Positions 41,523-50,223 of a DNA stretch of 64,000 nucleotides are shown here, piece by piece (the stretch's first letter is position 1; each line of letters opens with the position of its first letter). The stretch comes from Halorubrum californiense DSM 19288. GTDB taxonomy: Archaea > Halobacteriota > Halobacteria > Halobacteriales > Haloferacaceae. The notes beneath the pieces are model-generated. The model did no database searches. It was given only the letters and a program-made list of their open reading frames with translations, and had not been told where the DNA came from. The stretch covers positions 37,558 to 101,557 of the forward strand of contig NZ_AOJK01000021.1 in assembly GCF_000336875.1 (NCBI RefSeq), in the 5' to 3' direction. The position numbers were made by a program, and so were the translations under genes.

Positions 41523-42722
41523 ATGACGGGGTGGATCGGCCTCGTGACGGAGCTTCAGCGAGCGTTCGCGGGCAACTTCGAACGGTTCGCCGCCTCCGCG
41601 GGCATCGTCGCCGCCGTGCTGATCGTCCGGTACCTCACGCGGCGGCTGCGCAACGGCGACCGGGACCTGTCCTCCACGCGGCGGCTCCTGCTGTCGACGG
41701 CGGTCGGCGCCGCCACCGCGGCGGGCGCGATCGCGCTGATCGCGGTGTGGGATCAGAGCGGTGCGCTCTTCGAGACGGCCCGGTCGGCGCTGAGCGCCAA
41801 TCAACTGTCGAACGTCGTCCTCGCGGTGATCCTCCTGGCGATCGCGTACGCGCTGACCGACTTCCTCGGTGGGGTCATCCGCGAGATCGGCGCCGAGAGC
41901 GCGTCGATCTCGCAACACCAACAGGAGGTGATCCTCCGGATCACGCAGCTGACCCTCTACACGACCGCGCTGGTCGCCGTGGTCGGGCTGTTCACCGACA
42001 ACGTCGGCAGCCTCCTCGTCGGCGCGGGGTTCCTCGGGATCGTGGTCGGCATGGCGGCGCGACAGACGCTCGGCGCGATCCTCGCCGGCTTCGTGTTGAT
42101 GTTCTCCCGCCCGTTCGAGGTCGGCGACTGGGTGGAGATCGGCGACCACGAGGGGACGGTGACGGAGATATCGATCATGAGCACCCGGATCCGGTCGTTC
42201 GACGGCGAGGTGGTCACGATGCCGAACGACGAGGTTCGCTCGGGCTCGATCGTCGACCGCTCGCGGCGGAACCGACTGCGGGTCGAGGTGGAGGTCGGCG
42301 TCGACTACGACACGGACGTCGAGCGCGCGGCCGCGGTCGTCGAGGAGGCCGTCGGCGACGTCGATGACGTCGCCGAGATGCCCGAGCCGAACGCCGTGAC
42401 GAAGCGCTTCGACGACTCGGCGGTCGTGTTGGGGCTCCGCTACTGGATCCGGAACCCGAGCATGCGGAAGCGCTGGCGGACCCAGACCGCCGCGATGAAC
42501 GCGATGAAGGGCGCGCTCGAAGACGACGGGATCGTCATCCCGTTCCCGCAGCAGACGCTGTCCGCCCGGACGGAGGGCGCCTCCGGACCGCAGTTGGACG
42601 CCGCGGTCGAGAGTCGCGCGGCGACGCGCGCTGGGTCGGAAGACGCGGCCGACGCGAACGGTGATACGGAGCCGTCGACCGACGGGTCCGACGACGGCGA
42701 CGCGGAGGAGGCCCACCGATGA
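41523..42722 (+). CDS. Mechanosensitive ion channel, MscS family
   Basis: A 399-residue membrane protein. Four hydrophobic segments in the first 170 residues are followed by the pore helix and MscS beta domain (FLGIVVGMAARQTLGAILAGF, RPFEVGDWVEIGDHEGTVTEIS). The tail beyond 330 is acidic and disordered. It relieves osmotic downshock. ATG 41523 is chosen; a GTG at 41517 overlapping the ksgA stop is possible. Overlaps the HemK gene by four bases. Confidence 0.88.
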   Translation: MTGWIGLVTELQRAFAGNFERFAASAGIVAAVLIVRYLTRRLRNGDRDLSSTRRLLLSTAVGAATAAGAIALIAVWDQSGALFETARSALSANQLSNVVLAVILLAIAYALTDFLGGVIREIGAESASISQHQQEVILRITQLTLYTTALVAVVGLFTDNVGSLLVGAGFLGIVVGMAARQTLGAILAGFVLMFSRPFEVGDWVEIGDHEGTVTEISIMSTRIRSFDGEVVTMPNDEVRSGSIVDRSRRNRLRVEVEVGVDYDTDVERAAAVVEEAVGDVDDVAEMPEPNAVTKRFDDSAVVLGLRYWIRNPSMRKRWRTQTAAMNAMKGALEDDGIVIPFPQQTLSARTEGASGPQLDAAVESRAATRAGSEDAADANGDTEPSTDGSDDGDAEEAHR

Positions 42723-43357
42723 CCGACGACGGCGACGAGGGGGACGGCAGCGACGAGCGCGGCGGTGGCGACGACACCGAGCGCGACGACCTCGCGGCGC
42801 GCCGCGGCCTCGACGACGTCACGGTCTATCAGCCGGCCGAGGACTCCGGCCTGCTCGCGGAGGCGGCGGTCGCGGAGGCGCACGGGCGCGTGCTGGAGGT
42901 CGGCACGGGATCTGGGTGGGTCGCCGCGCAGGTGGCGAGCGAGCGCGACCTCGACGTGATCGGCAGCGACCTCAACCCGCACGCCGCGCGACAGGCACGC
43001 GAGCGAGGCGTCGAGGCCGTCGTCGCCGACCTCCTCTCGCCGTTCCGCGCGGACGCGTTCGACGCGGTGTGTTTCAACCCGCCGTACTTGCCGACCGACC
43101 CGGACAACGAGTGGGACGACTGGATGGAACACGCGCTCTCGGGGGGCGAGTCGGGCCGCGAACTCATCGAGCCGTTCCTCGCGGACGTCGGTCACGTCCT
43201 CGCGCCCGACGGTGTCGTCCTCCTCTTGGTCTCCTCTCTCACCGGGTACGAAGAAGTCCTCGACCTCATCGACGCGGCCGGCTTCGCGGCCGATCCGGTC
43301 GTCGAGGAGTCGTTCCCGTTCGAGACGCTCACGGTGTTGGCGCTGCGGCGGGCGTAG
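42719..43357 (+). CDS. HemK2/Mtq2-like glutamine methyltransferase
   Basis: A 212-residue methyltransferase with SAM motif VGTGSG (61-66) and the catalytic NPPY (120-123) that marks N5-glutamine methyltransferases. The short form without the PrmC N-domain is the archaeal/eukaryotic type that methylates the GGQ glutamine of release factor aRF1. Gene context with ksgA and DUF655 is conserved in archaea. Confidence 0.85.
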   Translation: MTDDGDEGDGSDERGGGDDTERDDLAARRGLDDVTVYQPAEDSGLLAEAAVAEAHGRVLEVGTGSGWVAAQVASERDLDVIGSDLNPHAARQARERGVEAVVADLLSPFRADAFDAVCFNPPYLPTDPDNEWDDWMEHALSGGESGRELIEPFLADVGHVLAPDGVVLLLVSSLTGYEEVLDLIDAAGFAADPVVEESFPFETLTVLALRRA

Positions 43358-43433
43358 CCCGTCCGCGTTGAATTACTATCGGACATAAAATATATTAGCA
43401 AATATTATACGACGGCATAGCTAACTGACGGTA

Positions 43434-44450
43434 ATGACCGAACGTGTCGCGGCGACGCCGGGGCTGTATCCGCTCCCGGACCGGGCGAAAGAGACGCTCT
43501 CCGACCTGAAGGGCCACCAGAAGGGGGACCTCCTGAGCGGCGACGAGAGCGAGGCGATCGTGGCGGAATACGACGAGGTGCGCGCCGAGTACGTCGACGA
43601 CCAGCTGGACGCCGGCCTCGACCTGATCACCGAGGGGCAGGGCCGCTGGGACGACATGATCGCGCACCCGCTGACCGTCAGCGACGCCGTCGAGACCGGC
43701 GGGATCGTGCGGTACTACGACAACAACAACTTCTACCGCGATCCGCGGGTCGTCGACGACCTCGACTCCTCGGGCGACGTGGCGGGCGAACTGGAGAAGG
43801 CGACCGACCTGCTCGCCGACGCCGACGGGGGCGACGACGCGTCGCTCGCGGCGACGCTCCCCGGGCCGTACTCGCTCGCCGACCTCGCGACTGACGAGCA
43901 CTACGGCGACGCGGCCGAGTTCCAGGCCGCCATCGCCGAGTTCCTCGCGGGCGAGGTCGAGGCGTTCCCCGCCCACGAGACGCTGTTCCTCCTCGAACCG
44001 TCGCTCGTCACGGACCCGCCCGCCGAGGGCGACGAGTCGACCGCGACCGACGCGCTCGCGACCGTGGCCGACGCCACCGACGCCGACGTGGTCGTCCAGA
44101 CGTTCTACGGCGCGCTCGGGGAGAAGCTGTACGCCCACCTCGTCGACGAGGCGGGCGCGGACGCGCTCGGCCTCGACCTCGTCGCCGGCGACCGCGACGA
44201 CACCGTCTACAACGTTCAGGAGTTCGGCTCGACCGACTCGCTGTCGCTCGGGCTCGTCGACGGGCAGAACACGCTCGTCGAGGAGCCGGAGACGGTCGCG
44301 GAGCGCGTCGAGTGGTTCGAGTCGCAGATCCCGCTTGAGGGGTTCGACCGGACCTACCTCACGCCGAACACCGAGCTGTTCTACCTGCCGACGAACAAGT
44401 ACCGCGAGAAGCTGAACGCGCTCGCCGCCGCAGCGGAGGTGCTCGACTGA
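43434..44450 (+). CDS. MetE N-terminal-type protein lacking zinc ligands
   Basis: A 338-residue TIM-barrel protein of the cobalamin-independent methionine synthase family. DLITEGQGRWDDM is conserved. There is no cysteine in the protein, and the positions of the zinc ligands hold VVQTFYGAL and TPNTELF instead of HxC and DCG. It corresponds to the catalytically silent first half of bacterial MetE, encoded here as a separate gene one base from the second half. It probably helps bind the methyl donor. AT-rich promoter at 43386-43411. Confidence 0.8.
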   Translation: MTERVAATPGLYPLPDRAKETLSDLKGHQKGDLLSGDESEAIVAEYDEVRAEYVDDQLDAGLDLITEGQGRWDDMIAHPLTVSDAVETGGIVRYYDNNNFYRDPRVVDDLDSSGDVAGELEKATDLLADADGGDDASLAATLPGPYSLADLATDEHYGDAAEFQAAIAEFLAGEVEAFPAHETLFLLEPSLVTDPPAEGDESTATDALATVADATDADVVVQTFYGALGEKLYAHLVDEAGADALGLDLVAGDRDDTVYNVQEFGSTDSLSLGLVDGQNTLVEEPETVAERVEWFESQIPLEGFDRTYLTPNTELFYLPTNKYREKLNALAAAAEVLD

Positions 44451-45523
44451 TGGTCAGAAACCCAGAAGCCAACCGCGACCAGTTCCGCCCGGAGGACCAC
44501 CCGAACGACACGTTCCTGCTGTCGACCGTCGTCGGCTCGTACCCGAAGCCCAAGTGGCTCAACCGCGCCGACGAGCTGGTCGACGATCCCGACTCGAAGT
44601 TCGACGAGTCCGACCTCGAAGAGGCCCACGACGACGCCTGCCGGCTCATCACGCACGAACACGAGCGCGCCGGCCTCGACACGGTCGTCGACGGCGAGAT
44701 GCGCCGCAACGAGATGGTGGAGTTCTTCGCCGACCGCATCGACGGCTACGAGTTCAACGGGCCGGTGAAGGTGTGGGGTCACAACTACTTCGACAAGCCG
44801 AGCGTGGTCGAGGAGGTCGAGTACGACGAGCCGTGGCTCGTCGACGAGTTCGAGTTCACGGCCGGGGTCGCCGAGCGCCCGGTGAAAGTCCCGATCACGG
44901 GGCCGTACACCCTCGGCTTCTGGGCGTTCAACGAGGCGTACCCCTCCACCGAGGAGCTCGTCTACGACCTCGCAGACCTCGTCAACGAGGAGGTCGAGAA
45001 GCTGGTCGAGGCGGGCGCGCGGTACATCCAGATCGACGAGCCCGCGCTGGCGACGACGCCGGAGGACCACGCCATCGTCGGCGAGGCGCTCGAACGCATC
45101 GCCGCGGGCATCCCCGAGGAGGTCCGGATCGGCCTCCACGTCTGCTACGGCGACTACTCGCGGGTGTACCCCGAGATCAACGACTACCCGATCGACGAGT
45201 TCGACCTGGAGCTCTCGAACGGCGACTACGAGCAGATCCCCGTCTTCGAGGAGCCCGAACTCGAACCGGACCTCGCGCTCGGCGTCGTCGACGCCCACAC
45301 GGCCGAGATCGAGTCGGTCGCGGAGATCAAAGCGAACATCCGGCAGGGCCTCCGCGTCGTGCCGCCGGAGAAGCTCACCATCTCGCCAGACTGCGGGCTG
45401 AAGCTGCTCCCGCGAGATATCGCGTACGGGAAGACCGAGAACATGGTGACCGCCGTCCGCGAGATCGAAGCGGAGATCGATTCCGGCGAGATCGACCTCG
45501 ACAACCCGCTCGCCGACGACTGA
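44450..45523 (+). CDS. metE: Methionine synthase catalytic subunit (MetE C-terminal type)
   Basis: A 357-residue TIM barrel. Zinc ligands His and Cys in IGLHVCYGDYS and the final Cys in ISPDCGLKLLP are present, with substrate loop VVGSYPKPKW and DGEMRRNEMVEFF. It transfers a methyl group to homocysteine. Length matches archaeal core MetE rather than the 750-residue bacterial enzyme. Shares a base with the gene before it, so the two are translated together. Confidence 0.88.
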   Translation: MVRNPEANRDQFRPEDHPNDTFLLSTVVGSYPKPKWLNRADELVDDPDSKFDESDLEEAHDDACRLITHEHERAGLDTVVDGEMRRNEMVEFFADRIDGYEFNGPVKVWGHNYFDKPSVVEEVEYDEPWLVDEFEFTAGVAERPVKVPITGPYTLGFWAFNEAYPSTEELVYDLADLVNEEVEKLVEAGARYIQIDEPALATTPEDHAIVGEALERIAAGIPEEVRIGLHVCYGDYSRVYPEINDYPIDEFDLELSNGDYEQIPVFEEPELEPDLALGVVDAHTAEIESVAEIKANIRQGLRVVPPEKLTISPDCGLKLLPRDIAYGKTENMVTAVREIEAEIDSGEIDLDNPLADD

Positions 45524-45738
45524 GGTGGCGCCGTCGGGTCGCTTTGCGCGTCTCGCGCCGGAGCGGCGGTTCGCCGTCACCGCGCGTCCCCGGTGTACAA
45601 CCTGACGAGCATCGCACTCGCCGACGACCGTGCGAATGCGAGACGGGTATCGCACACGCGGTCCATCCGATTCGCTGAGTTATTACCATCGCCGATAACT
45701 CGATCAAACTCCTTATGAGAGAAACCGTCAAGAAACAT
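45524..45738. other. Spacer between metE and the broken lipoprotein gene
   Basis: About 200 bases without a gene. TTATTACC (45681-45688) and the following AT-rich stretch probably form the promoter of the downstream lipoprotein gene; an in-frame ATG at 45715 is an alternative start for it. Confidence 0.4.
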
Positions 45739-46976
45739 ATGACGGTTGGAAGAAGACGTTTTGTTGCGACTGCGGGCGCGAGCGTGCTCGCCGCGACCGC
45801 CGGCTGTAGCGGGGATGATACGTCCGGCGGAGCGGACGAACCGGACATCGAAACGACTGACGGTCCGGCCGAGTTCGCGGTGTACGACGCCAGTTGGAGC
45901 GACGGCACCGACATCACTGTCGACGCGGGGGCGACGCTCGACATCACGATCGGGAACCGGGTGAACTGGAGTTTCAGGCGGCCATCGAGAGCCTCGAAAG
46001 CGAAGCCGCGCCGCTCATCACCGCCGAGACCTCCACGATCGAAGCGGAGCTCGGAAGCGGCGACACCGTCACGGTGACGACCGAAACCGTCGAGTTCGGG
46101 TACGCCGGTCGGTACGAGGTCGCGGGCACGGACGGGTCCGGCGACCCGATCCCCATCGCCGAGAGCGCGGACGAGAACGCCGACATCGAGATCCTTCCGC
46201 GCCGCGCGTCGGGGGACACGACGCAGCAACTCGGGAACGAGCTCCGACTCACCGTCGACCAAGTCACGTTCGGGCAACACCTCCATTACACCACCACCCG
46301 CACCGCGTTCCTCAGCAGCGTCGATCGGGTCGGGGTTCACAGCGCACTGAACGACCAGACCCTGGCGTTCGTCCACGCGACGGTGGAAAACGCCGGGAAC
46401 AACGGGAAAACCCTCGGCGATGGCAACTTTACCTTCGCCGGCGAGAAGCCCCTCCAGGACCTCGCCGGCTCTTCGCTCGACAGCGTTCGGGACATCGACG
46501 GCTCTCCCCTCCACGACGCGTCGGCGAATCCCGGGAGTTCGGTCAGCGGATGGCTCCCGTTCAACGTTCCTCGCGACGCCATCGGCGACGCCTCCCTCGC
46601 GTTCCACCGCGACTCCACCACCGCGCCCGCAGACGTCGTCTGGAACGTGGCGATCGGCGACGTCGATCTCCCCGCCTTCGAGCTCGTGGACGTGAACGTC
46701 CCCGCCGAGCGCGCGGAGGGCACTTAGGAGTTCGAGTTCACGATCCGCAACGCGGGCGACGGCGTCGGCACGTTCCGCGGTGAAATCGAGTGGCGCGAGG
46801 AGACGAGCGGTGAGTGGGACGGCCTGCTCGAAGGGAACGCACAGCTCTCCGCCCGCGTCCCCGCCGGGTCGGAGACCACGGTCACGACCGGGAGTGACAA
46901 CGATGAACTCGGCACCACCTACGAGTACCGGTTCAACCCGTTCGGCGCGACGTTCGTCATCGAAGCCAGCGAATAG
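45739..46976 (+). pseudogene. Lipoprotein gene with frameshift and in-frame stop
   Basis: The start MTVGRRRFVATAGASV ends in a lipobox (AATAGC), so this was a Tat lipoprotein of about 410 residues. After LDITIGN the frame is lost at about 45957-45963 (CCGGGTGAAC; one more G would give NRGELEFQAA and rejoin the long downstream frame). That frame runs to a TAG at 46725-46727 and continues without other stops through EFEFTIRNAGDG to a TAG at 46974-46976. Two lesions and otherwise intact coding suggest a young pseudogene. A sequencing error could explain one of them. Domain: two beta-rich halves, family not recognised. Confidence 0.7.
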
Positions 46977-47036
46977 ACGGTTCCGCGCCCCAGCCGGCGC
47001 CATCAGGTATACGGACCCGCCGGTTCCAACTCCGAC

Positions 47037-47786
47037 ATGGAACTCGGTCTCACCGTCGGCGACGACCTCGACCGGCTCGCGGCGTCGTCCGCGCGGTTCG
47101 ACTTCTGCGAACTCGGCGTCGGCGAGCCGACGCTCGTTCCGGGCGACATCGATCCGGGTCGCCTCACGGACGCGCTCGCCGGCCGCGACCTGCTCGTTCA
47201 CCTGCCGTACAGCCAGCGGCTGGCCAGCTACGTCCCGGAGGTGAACGACGCCATCGTCGACTACCAGCGCCGGCTCTTGACGGCGGCCGGCGACCTCGGC
47301 GCCGAGAAGGCGGTCCTCCACGCCACCTCCGCCGACCGCGACGACGTCGAGTTCCGCGAGACCGCCGGCGAGCAGCTCCGTCGGGTCGCCGACGCCGGCC
47401 GCGAGGCGGGCGTCGAGGTCGTCGTCGAGAACGTCGGTCACCACCACGCGGGGCTCCAGCTCTCCGTCCTCGGCGACCTCGCCCGCGAGACGGGGGTACC
47501 GGTCTGCTTCGACGTGGGTCACGCGTACATGGAGGGCGGCAACAAGGCGATCAAACGGTTCCTCCGGAGCCACGGCGACCGGATCTCACACCTCCACTGC
47601 CACGACGTGCGCCGCCGCGGCGACACCCACCTCCCGGTGGGCGCCGGCGAGGTCGACTACGAAGTCGTCGAGGCCGAACTCGACGGGTTCGACGGCACGG
47701 TCGCGCTGGAGGTGTTCACCGACGACGAGACGCTGCTCCTCGACTCCGCGGAGCGCGTCGCCGACCGGCTCGGCGCCGACTTCTGA
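47037..47786 (+). CDS. Xylose-isomerase-like TIM-barrel protein
   Basis: A 249-residue protein of the AP-endonuclease-2/sugar-isomerase fold. Metal ligands Glu in VVVENVGHHH, Asp/His in CFDVGHAYM, His in HLHCHDVR and Glu in ALEVFTDD are visible. Members are sugar epimerases, isomerases or DNA endonuclease IV. The length and HCHD pattern favour a sugar isomerase/epimerase. It stands alone between the pseudogene and a convergent gene. Confidence 0.78.
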   Translation: MELGLTVGDDLDRLAASSARFDFCELGVGEPTLVPGDIDPGRLTDALAGRDLLVHLPYSQRLASYVPEVNDAIVDYQRRLLTAAGDLGAEKAVLHATSADRDDVEFRETAGEQLRRVADAGREAGVEVVVENVGHHHAGLQLSVLGDLARETGVPVCFDVGHAYMEGGNKAIKRFLRSHGDRISHLHCHDVRRRGDTHLPVGAGEVDYEVVEAELDGFDGTVALEVFTDDETLLLDSAERVADRLGADF

Positions 47787-47795
47787 GGCCGCGGG

Positions 47796-48638
47796 TCAGT
47801 CGGTCCGGTCCGTCGAACCGTCGTCGTCGCCCGAACCCGCCTCGGAGGCGTCGGCGTCCCCGTCCGTCTCCGTGCCGGAATCCCCCGCAGAGCCGTCAGC
47901 GTCGGCCTCGTCTCCGTCTATCTGGCGCTTTATCGACTCCAACTCGGACTCGACGTCGACCTCGGGCGGGTCGTCGTCGTCGCCGGCCGCTCCGCCCTCT
48001 TCGTCGTCGTCTCCGCTCTCTCCGGGATCGGTCACGTCGATCTGAACCGGAGTTCCGTCGTCGCCTCGATCGGAGCGCGTTTCGTCGCGCTCCCGGCGGT
48101 CGCCGTCTCGCTCCCGGGCCGCGTCGTCTCGCTGACGGTCGCGTCCCAGCCGCCGGTCCCGCGCCGTGTCGGCCTCCCGACGCCCCTCGTCCATCCGGGA
48201 CTCGATCTCCGCGGTGAGGTCGCGCGCGTCGGCGATGATCGAGCGTGAGGCGGCCTCCTCGGGGAGGTCGGCCTCCGAGAGCGCGGTCCGGAGCTCCGAG
48301 AGGGACCGCGAAAGCCCGGCGGTCGCGCCGTCGCGCACGTCCGCGAGGCGGTCGCCCGAGCCCTCCGCGCCCTCGGCGACGCTCCGGCTCGGGTCGGCGA
48401 GCCGGAGGGTCCCCTGAAGCAGTTCGAGCGACTTGATCGTCGTCTCCAGCAGCGCGATGACCGTCGGGATGGTGTACTGCTCGGTGAACCGGACCAGCTC
48501 CGAGAGCCGGGGCGGGCGCGGGGGCCCGCGGCTGTCGCGCTCGGTCTCGCGGAGGTCGGCACGGAGTTCGCTCAGCACGTCCTCAAGGTCGTCGAGCCGC
48601 TCCTCGAGGTCGTCGTCGCGTGGGTCGCGGGAACTCAT
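47796..48638 (-). CDS. Acidic coiled-coil protein, unrecognised
   Basis: A 280-residue protein. It opens with a coiled coil (LEERLDDLEDVLSELRADLRE), then a mildly hydrophobic helix (YTIPTVIALLETTIKSLELLQ), more helices, an Arg/Asp-rich stretch (about 165-195), and a very acidic tail. It is seen in haloarchaea as an uncharacterised family; I can give no function. Convergent with the TIM-barrel gene. Confidence 0.7.
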   Translation of the reverse strand: MSSRDPRDDDLEERLDDLEDVLSELRADLRETERDSRGPPRPPRLSELVRFTEQYTIPTVIALLETTIKSLELLQGTLRLADPSRSVAEGAEGSGDRLADVRDGATAGLSRSLSELRTALSEADLPEEAASRSIIADARDLTAEIESRMDEGRREADTARDRRLGRDRQRDDAARERDGDRRERDETRSDRGDDGTPVQIDVTDPGESGDDDEEGGAAGDDDDPPEVDVESELESIKRQIDGDEADADGSAGDSGTETDGDADASEAGSGDDDGSTDRTD

Positions 48639-48784
48639 GCCGCGTTATAGGCGGTCCGCGAATAAAAAGCCCGGCAGCGCTCGCGCCCGGGGCCGACCCG
48701 GCGCGCCGTCGTCTGTCAGAACCCCTCGCGCAGGAACGTCCGCCGCGGCGGAAAGAGGGCGGTGAGGTCGGCCGCGCGGCCCGC

Positions 48785-49885
48785 TCAGTCGAAGCGGCCG
48801 CGGCGGTACTGGACGGGCCACTCGACGTCCGCGCCGAGTTCGTGGGCGGCCTCCAGCGGCCAGTAGGGGTGCCGGAGCATCTCGCGGCCGAGCGCGACGA
48901 GGTCCGCTCGCTCGTTTCGGACCAGTGCGTCGGCGTGGGTCGGCTCCGTGATCCCGCCCACCGCGGCGACGGGCACGTCGGTCCCCTCGCGAATCGCCTC
49001 CGCGTACGGCACTTGGTAGCCCGGGCCCGCGCTCGGAATCTCTTGGTCCGGGTGGATCCCGCCGCCGGAGACGTCGATCAGGTCGGCGCCGGCGTCGGCG
49101 AGGAGCGGGGCCACTCGCACCGAGTCGTCGACGTCCCACGAGTCGCGGTCCGGAAGCCAGTCGGTGGCGGAGATGCGCACGAACACGGGCTTCCCGTCGG
49201 GCCAGACCTCGCGGACGGCTTCGACGACCTCCCGGAGGAGCCGGGTTCTGTCCTCGAAGCTCCCGCCGTACTCGTCGTCGCGGTCGTTGGTGACGGGCGA
49301 GAGGAACTGGTGGAGCAGGTAGCCGTGGGCCGCGTGGACCTCCGCGACCTCGAAGCCAACGTCGTGCGCTCGCTCCGCCGCGGCCGCGAACGAGCCGATC
49401 ACCTCGTCGATCCCGTCGCCGTCGAGCCGGCGGGTCTCGGCCAGATCGCCCTCGTCCACGTCCGGGTGGGGATACGCCTTGTCGCTCGCGGAGACGGTCT
49501 CCCACCCTTCGGACTCGTCGATGGAGATAGGGCCGCTCCCCTCGGTGGGGGGATGGTGTGAGGCCTTCCGGCCGGCGTGGGCCAGTTGGATCCCCGGTGT
49601 CGCGCCCTGCGACCGGACGAAATCGACGATCGGTTCGATCGCCTCGGCGTGCTCGTCGGACCAGATCCCGAGGCAGCTCGGGGTGATGCGGCCGCGGGAC
49701 TCGACGGCGGTCGCCTCCGTCATCACGACTCCCGCGCCGCCGGCGGCGCGGGCGCCGAGGTGGACCCGGTGCCAGTCGTTCGCCAGCCCGTCCTCGGCGG
49801 AGTACTGGCACATCGGCGACAGCATCACCCGGTTTCGGAATTCGGTGTCACGAAGGGTGAGCGGTGAAAACAGCGTATTGGTCAC
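48785..49885 (-). CDS. NADH:flavin oxidoreductase, old yellow enzyme (YqjM type)
   Basis: A 366-residue FMN TIM barrel. Features: VMSPMCQYSAEDG near the N-terminus (the Cys of the thermophilic-like OYE class), GIQLAHAGRKAS, EVHAAHGYLLHQFLSP, and the FMN phosphate segment near RNERADLVALGREMLRHPYW. It reduces activated C=C bonds with NAD(P)H; natural substrate unknown. The 3' flank to 48639 has no gene. Confidence 0.9.
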   Translation of the reverse strand: MTNTLFSPLTLRDTEFRNRVMLSPMCQYSAEDGLANDWHRVHLGARAAGGAGVVMTEATAVESRGRITPSCLGIWSDEHAEAIEPIVDFVRSQGATPGIQLAHAGRKASHHPPTEGSGPISIDESEGWETVSASDKAYPHPDVDEGDLAETRRLDGDGIDEVIGSFAAAAERAHDVGFEVAEVHAAHGYLLHQFLSPVTNDRDDEYGGSFEDRTRLLREVVEAVREVWPDGKPVFVRISATDWLPDRDSWDVDDSVRVAPLLADAGADLIDVSGGGIHPDQEIPSAGPGYQVPYAEAIREGTDVPVAAVGGITEPTHADALVRNERADLVALGREMLRHPYWPLEAAHELGADVEWPVQYRRGRFD

Positions 49886-49964
49886 GATCCGTCGAACGGT
49901 CGCCGCGCCGTAAGGTCCTCCGATCCCCCGCGCGGATCGCCGCCTGTGGTTTAGGCCGACCGAA

Positions 49965-49975
49965 ATCTATAACAC
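49965..49975 (+). promoter_or_regulatory. TATA box of the 53-residue gene
   Basis: ATCTATAACAC is centred about 28 bases upstream of ATG 49999, giving a leaderless transcript. Confidence 0.5.
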
Positions 49976-49998
49976 CTCCGGACCCTGACCGGGTAGTA

Positions 49999-50160
49999 AT
50001 GACAACGGGAGACCGGATCGAGCGGGACGCCGAATCGGCGACCGACGAGCGGCCGACGGTCGCCGCGACCCGCTGCTCGGAAGAACGGACCGTCTTCGCA
50101 GAACAGGGCAACACCGACGCGTGGATCGCGACGGACCTCACGGTCGATCTCGAACGTTGA
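49999..50160 (+). CDS. Small acidic protein, unrecognised
   Basis: A 53-residue hydrophilic protein (MTTGDRIERDAESATDERP, then CSEERTVFAEQGNTDAWI). Similar small proteins recur in haloarchaea but I know no function. The TnpB element begins directly after its stop codon, so its natural 3' end and terminator were displaced by the insertion. Confidence 0.6.
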   Translation: MTTGDRIERDAESATDERPTVAATRCSEERTVFAEQGNTDAWIATDLTVDLER

Positions 50161-50166
50161 CATCCT

Positions 50167-50186
50167 CCTCCGCGTAAACGCGGAGG
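50167..50186 (-). repeat. Right-end hairpin of the TnpB element
   Basis: A 9-base perfect stem with AA at the apex, just beyond the tnpB stop. In this family the 3' end of the tnpB transcript together with this end forms the guide-bearing omega RNA. Confidence 0.75.
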
Positions 50187-50223
50187 AATCCCGAGCGTTG
50201 GGATATTAAGGTTTGCAGACTCC

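Noticed and set aside
46725..46727. In-frame TAG as pyrrolysine codon
   Set aside because: Haloarchaea are not known to carry pyrrolysine genes and the same gene already has a frameshift, so a pseudogene is simpler.
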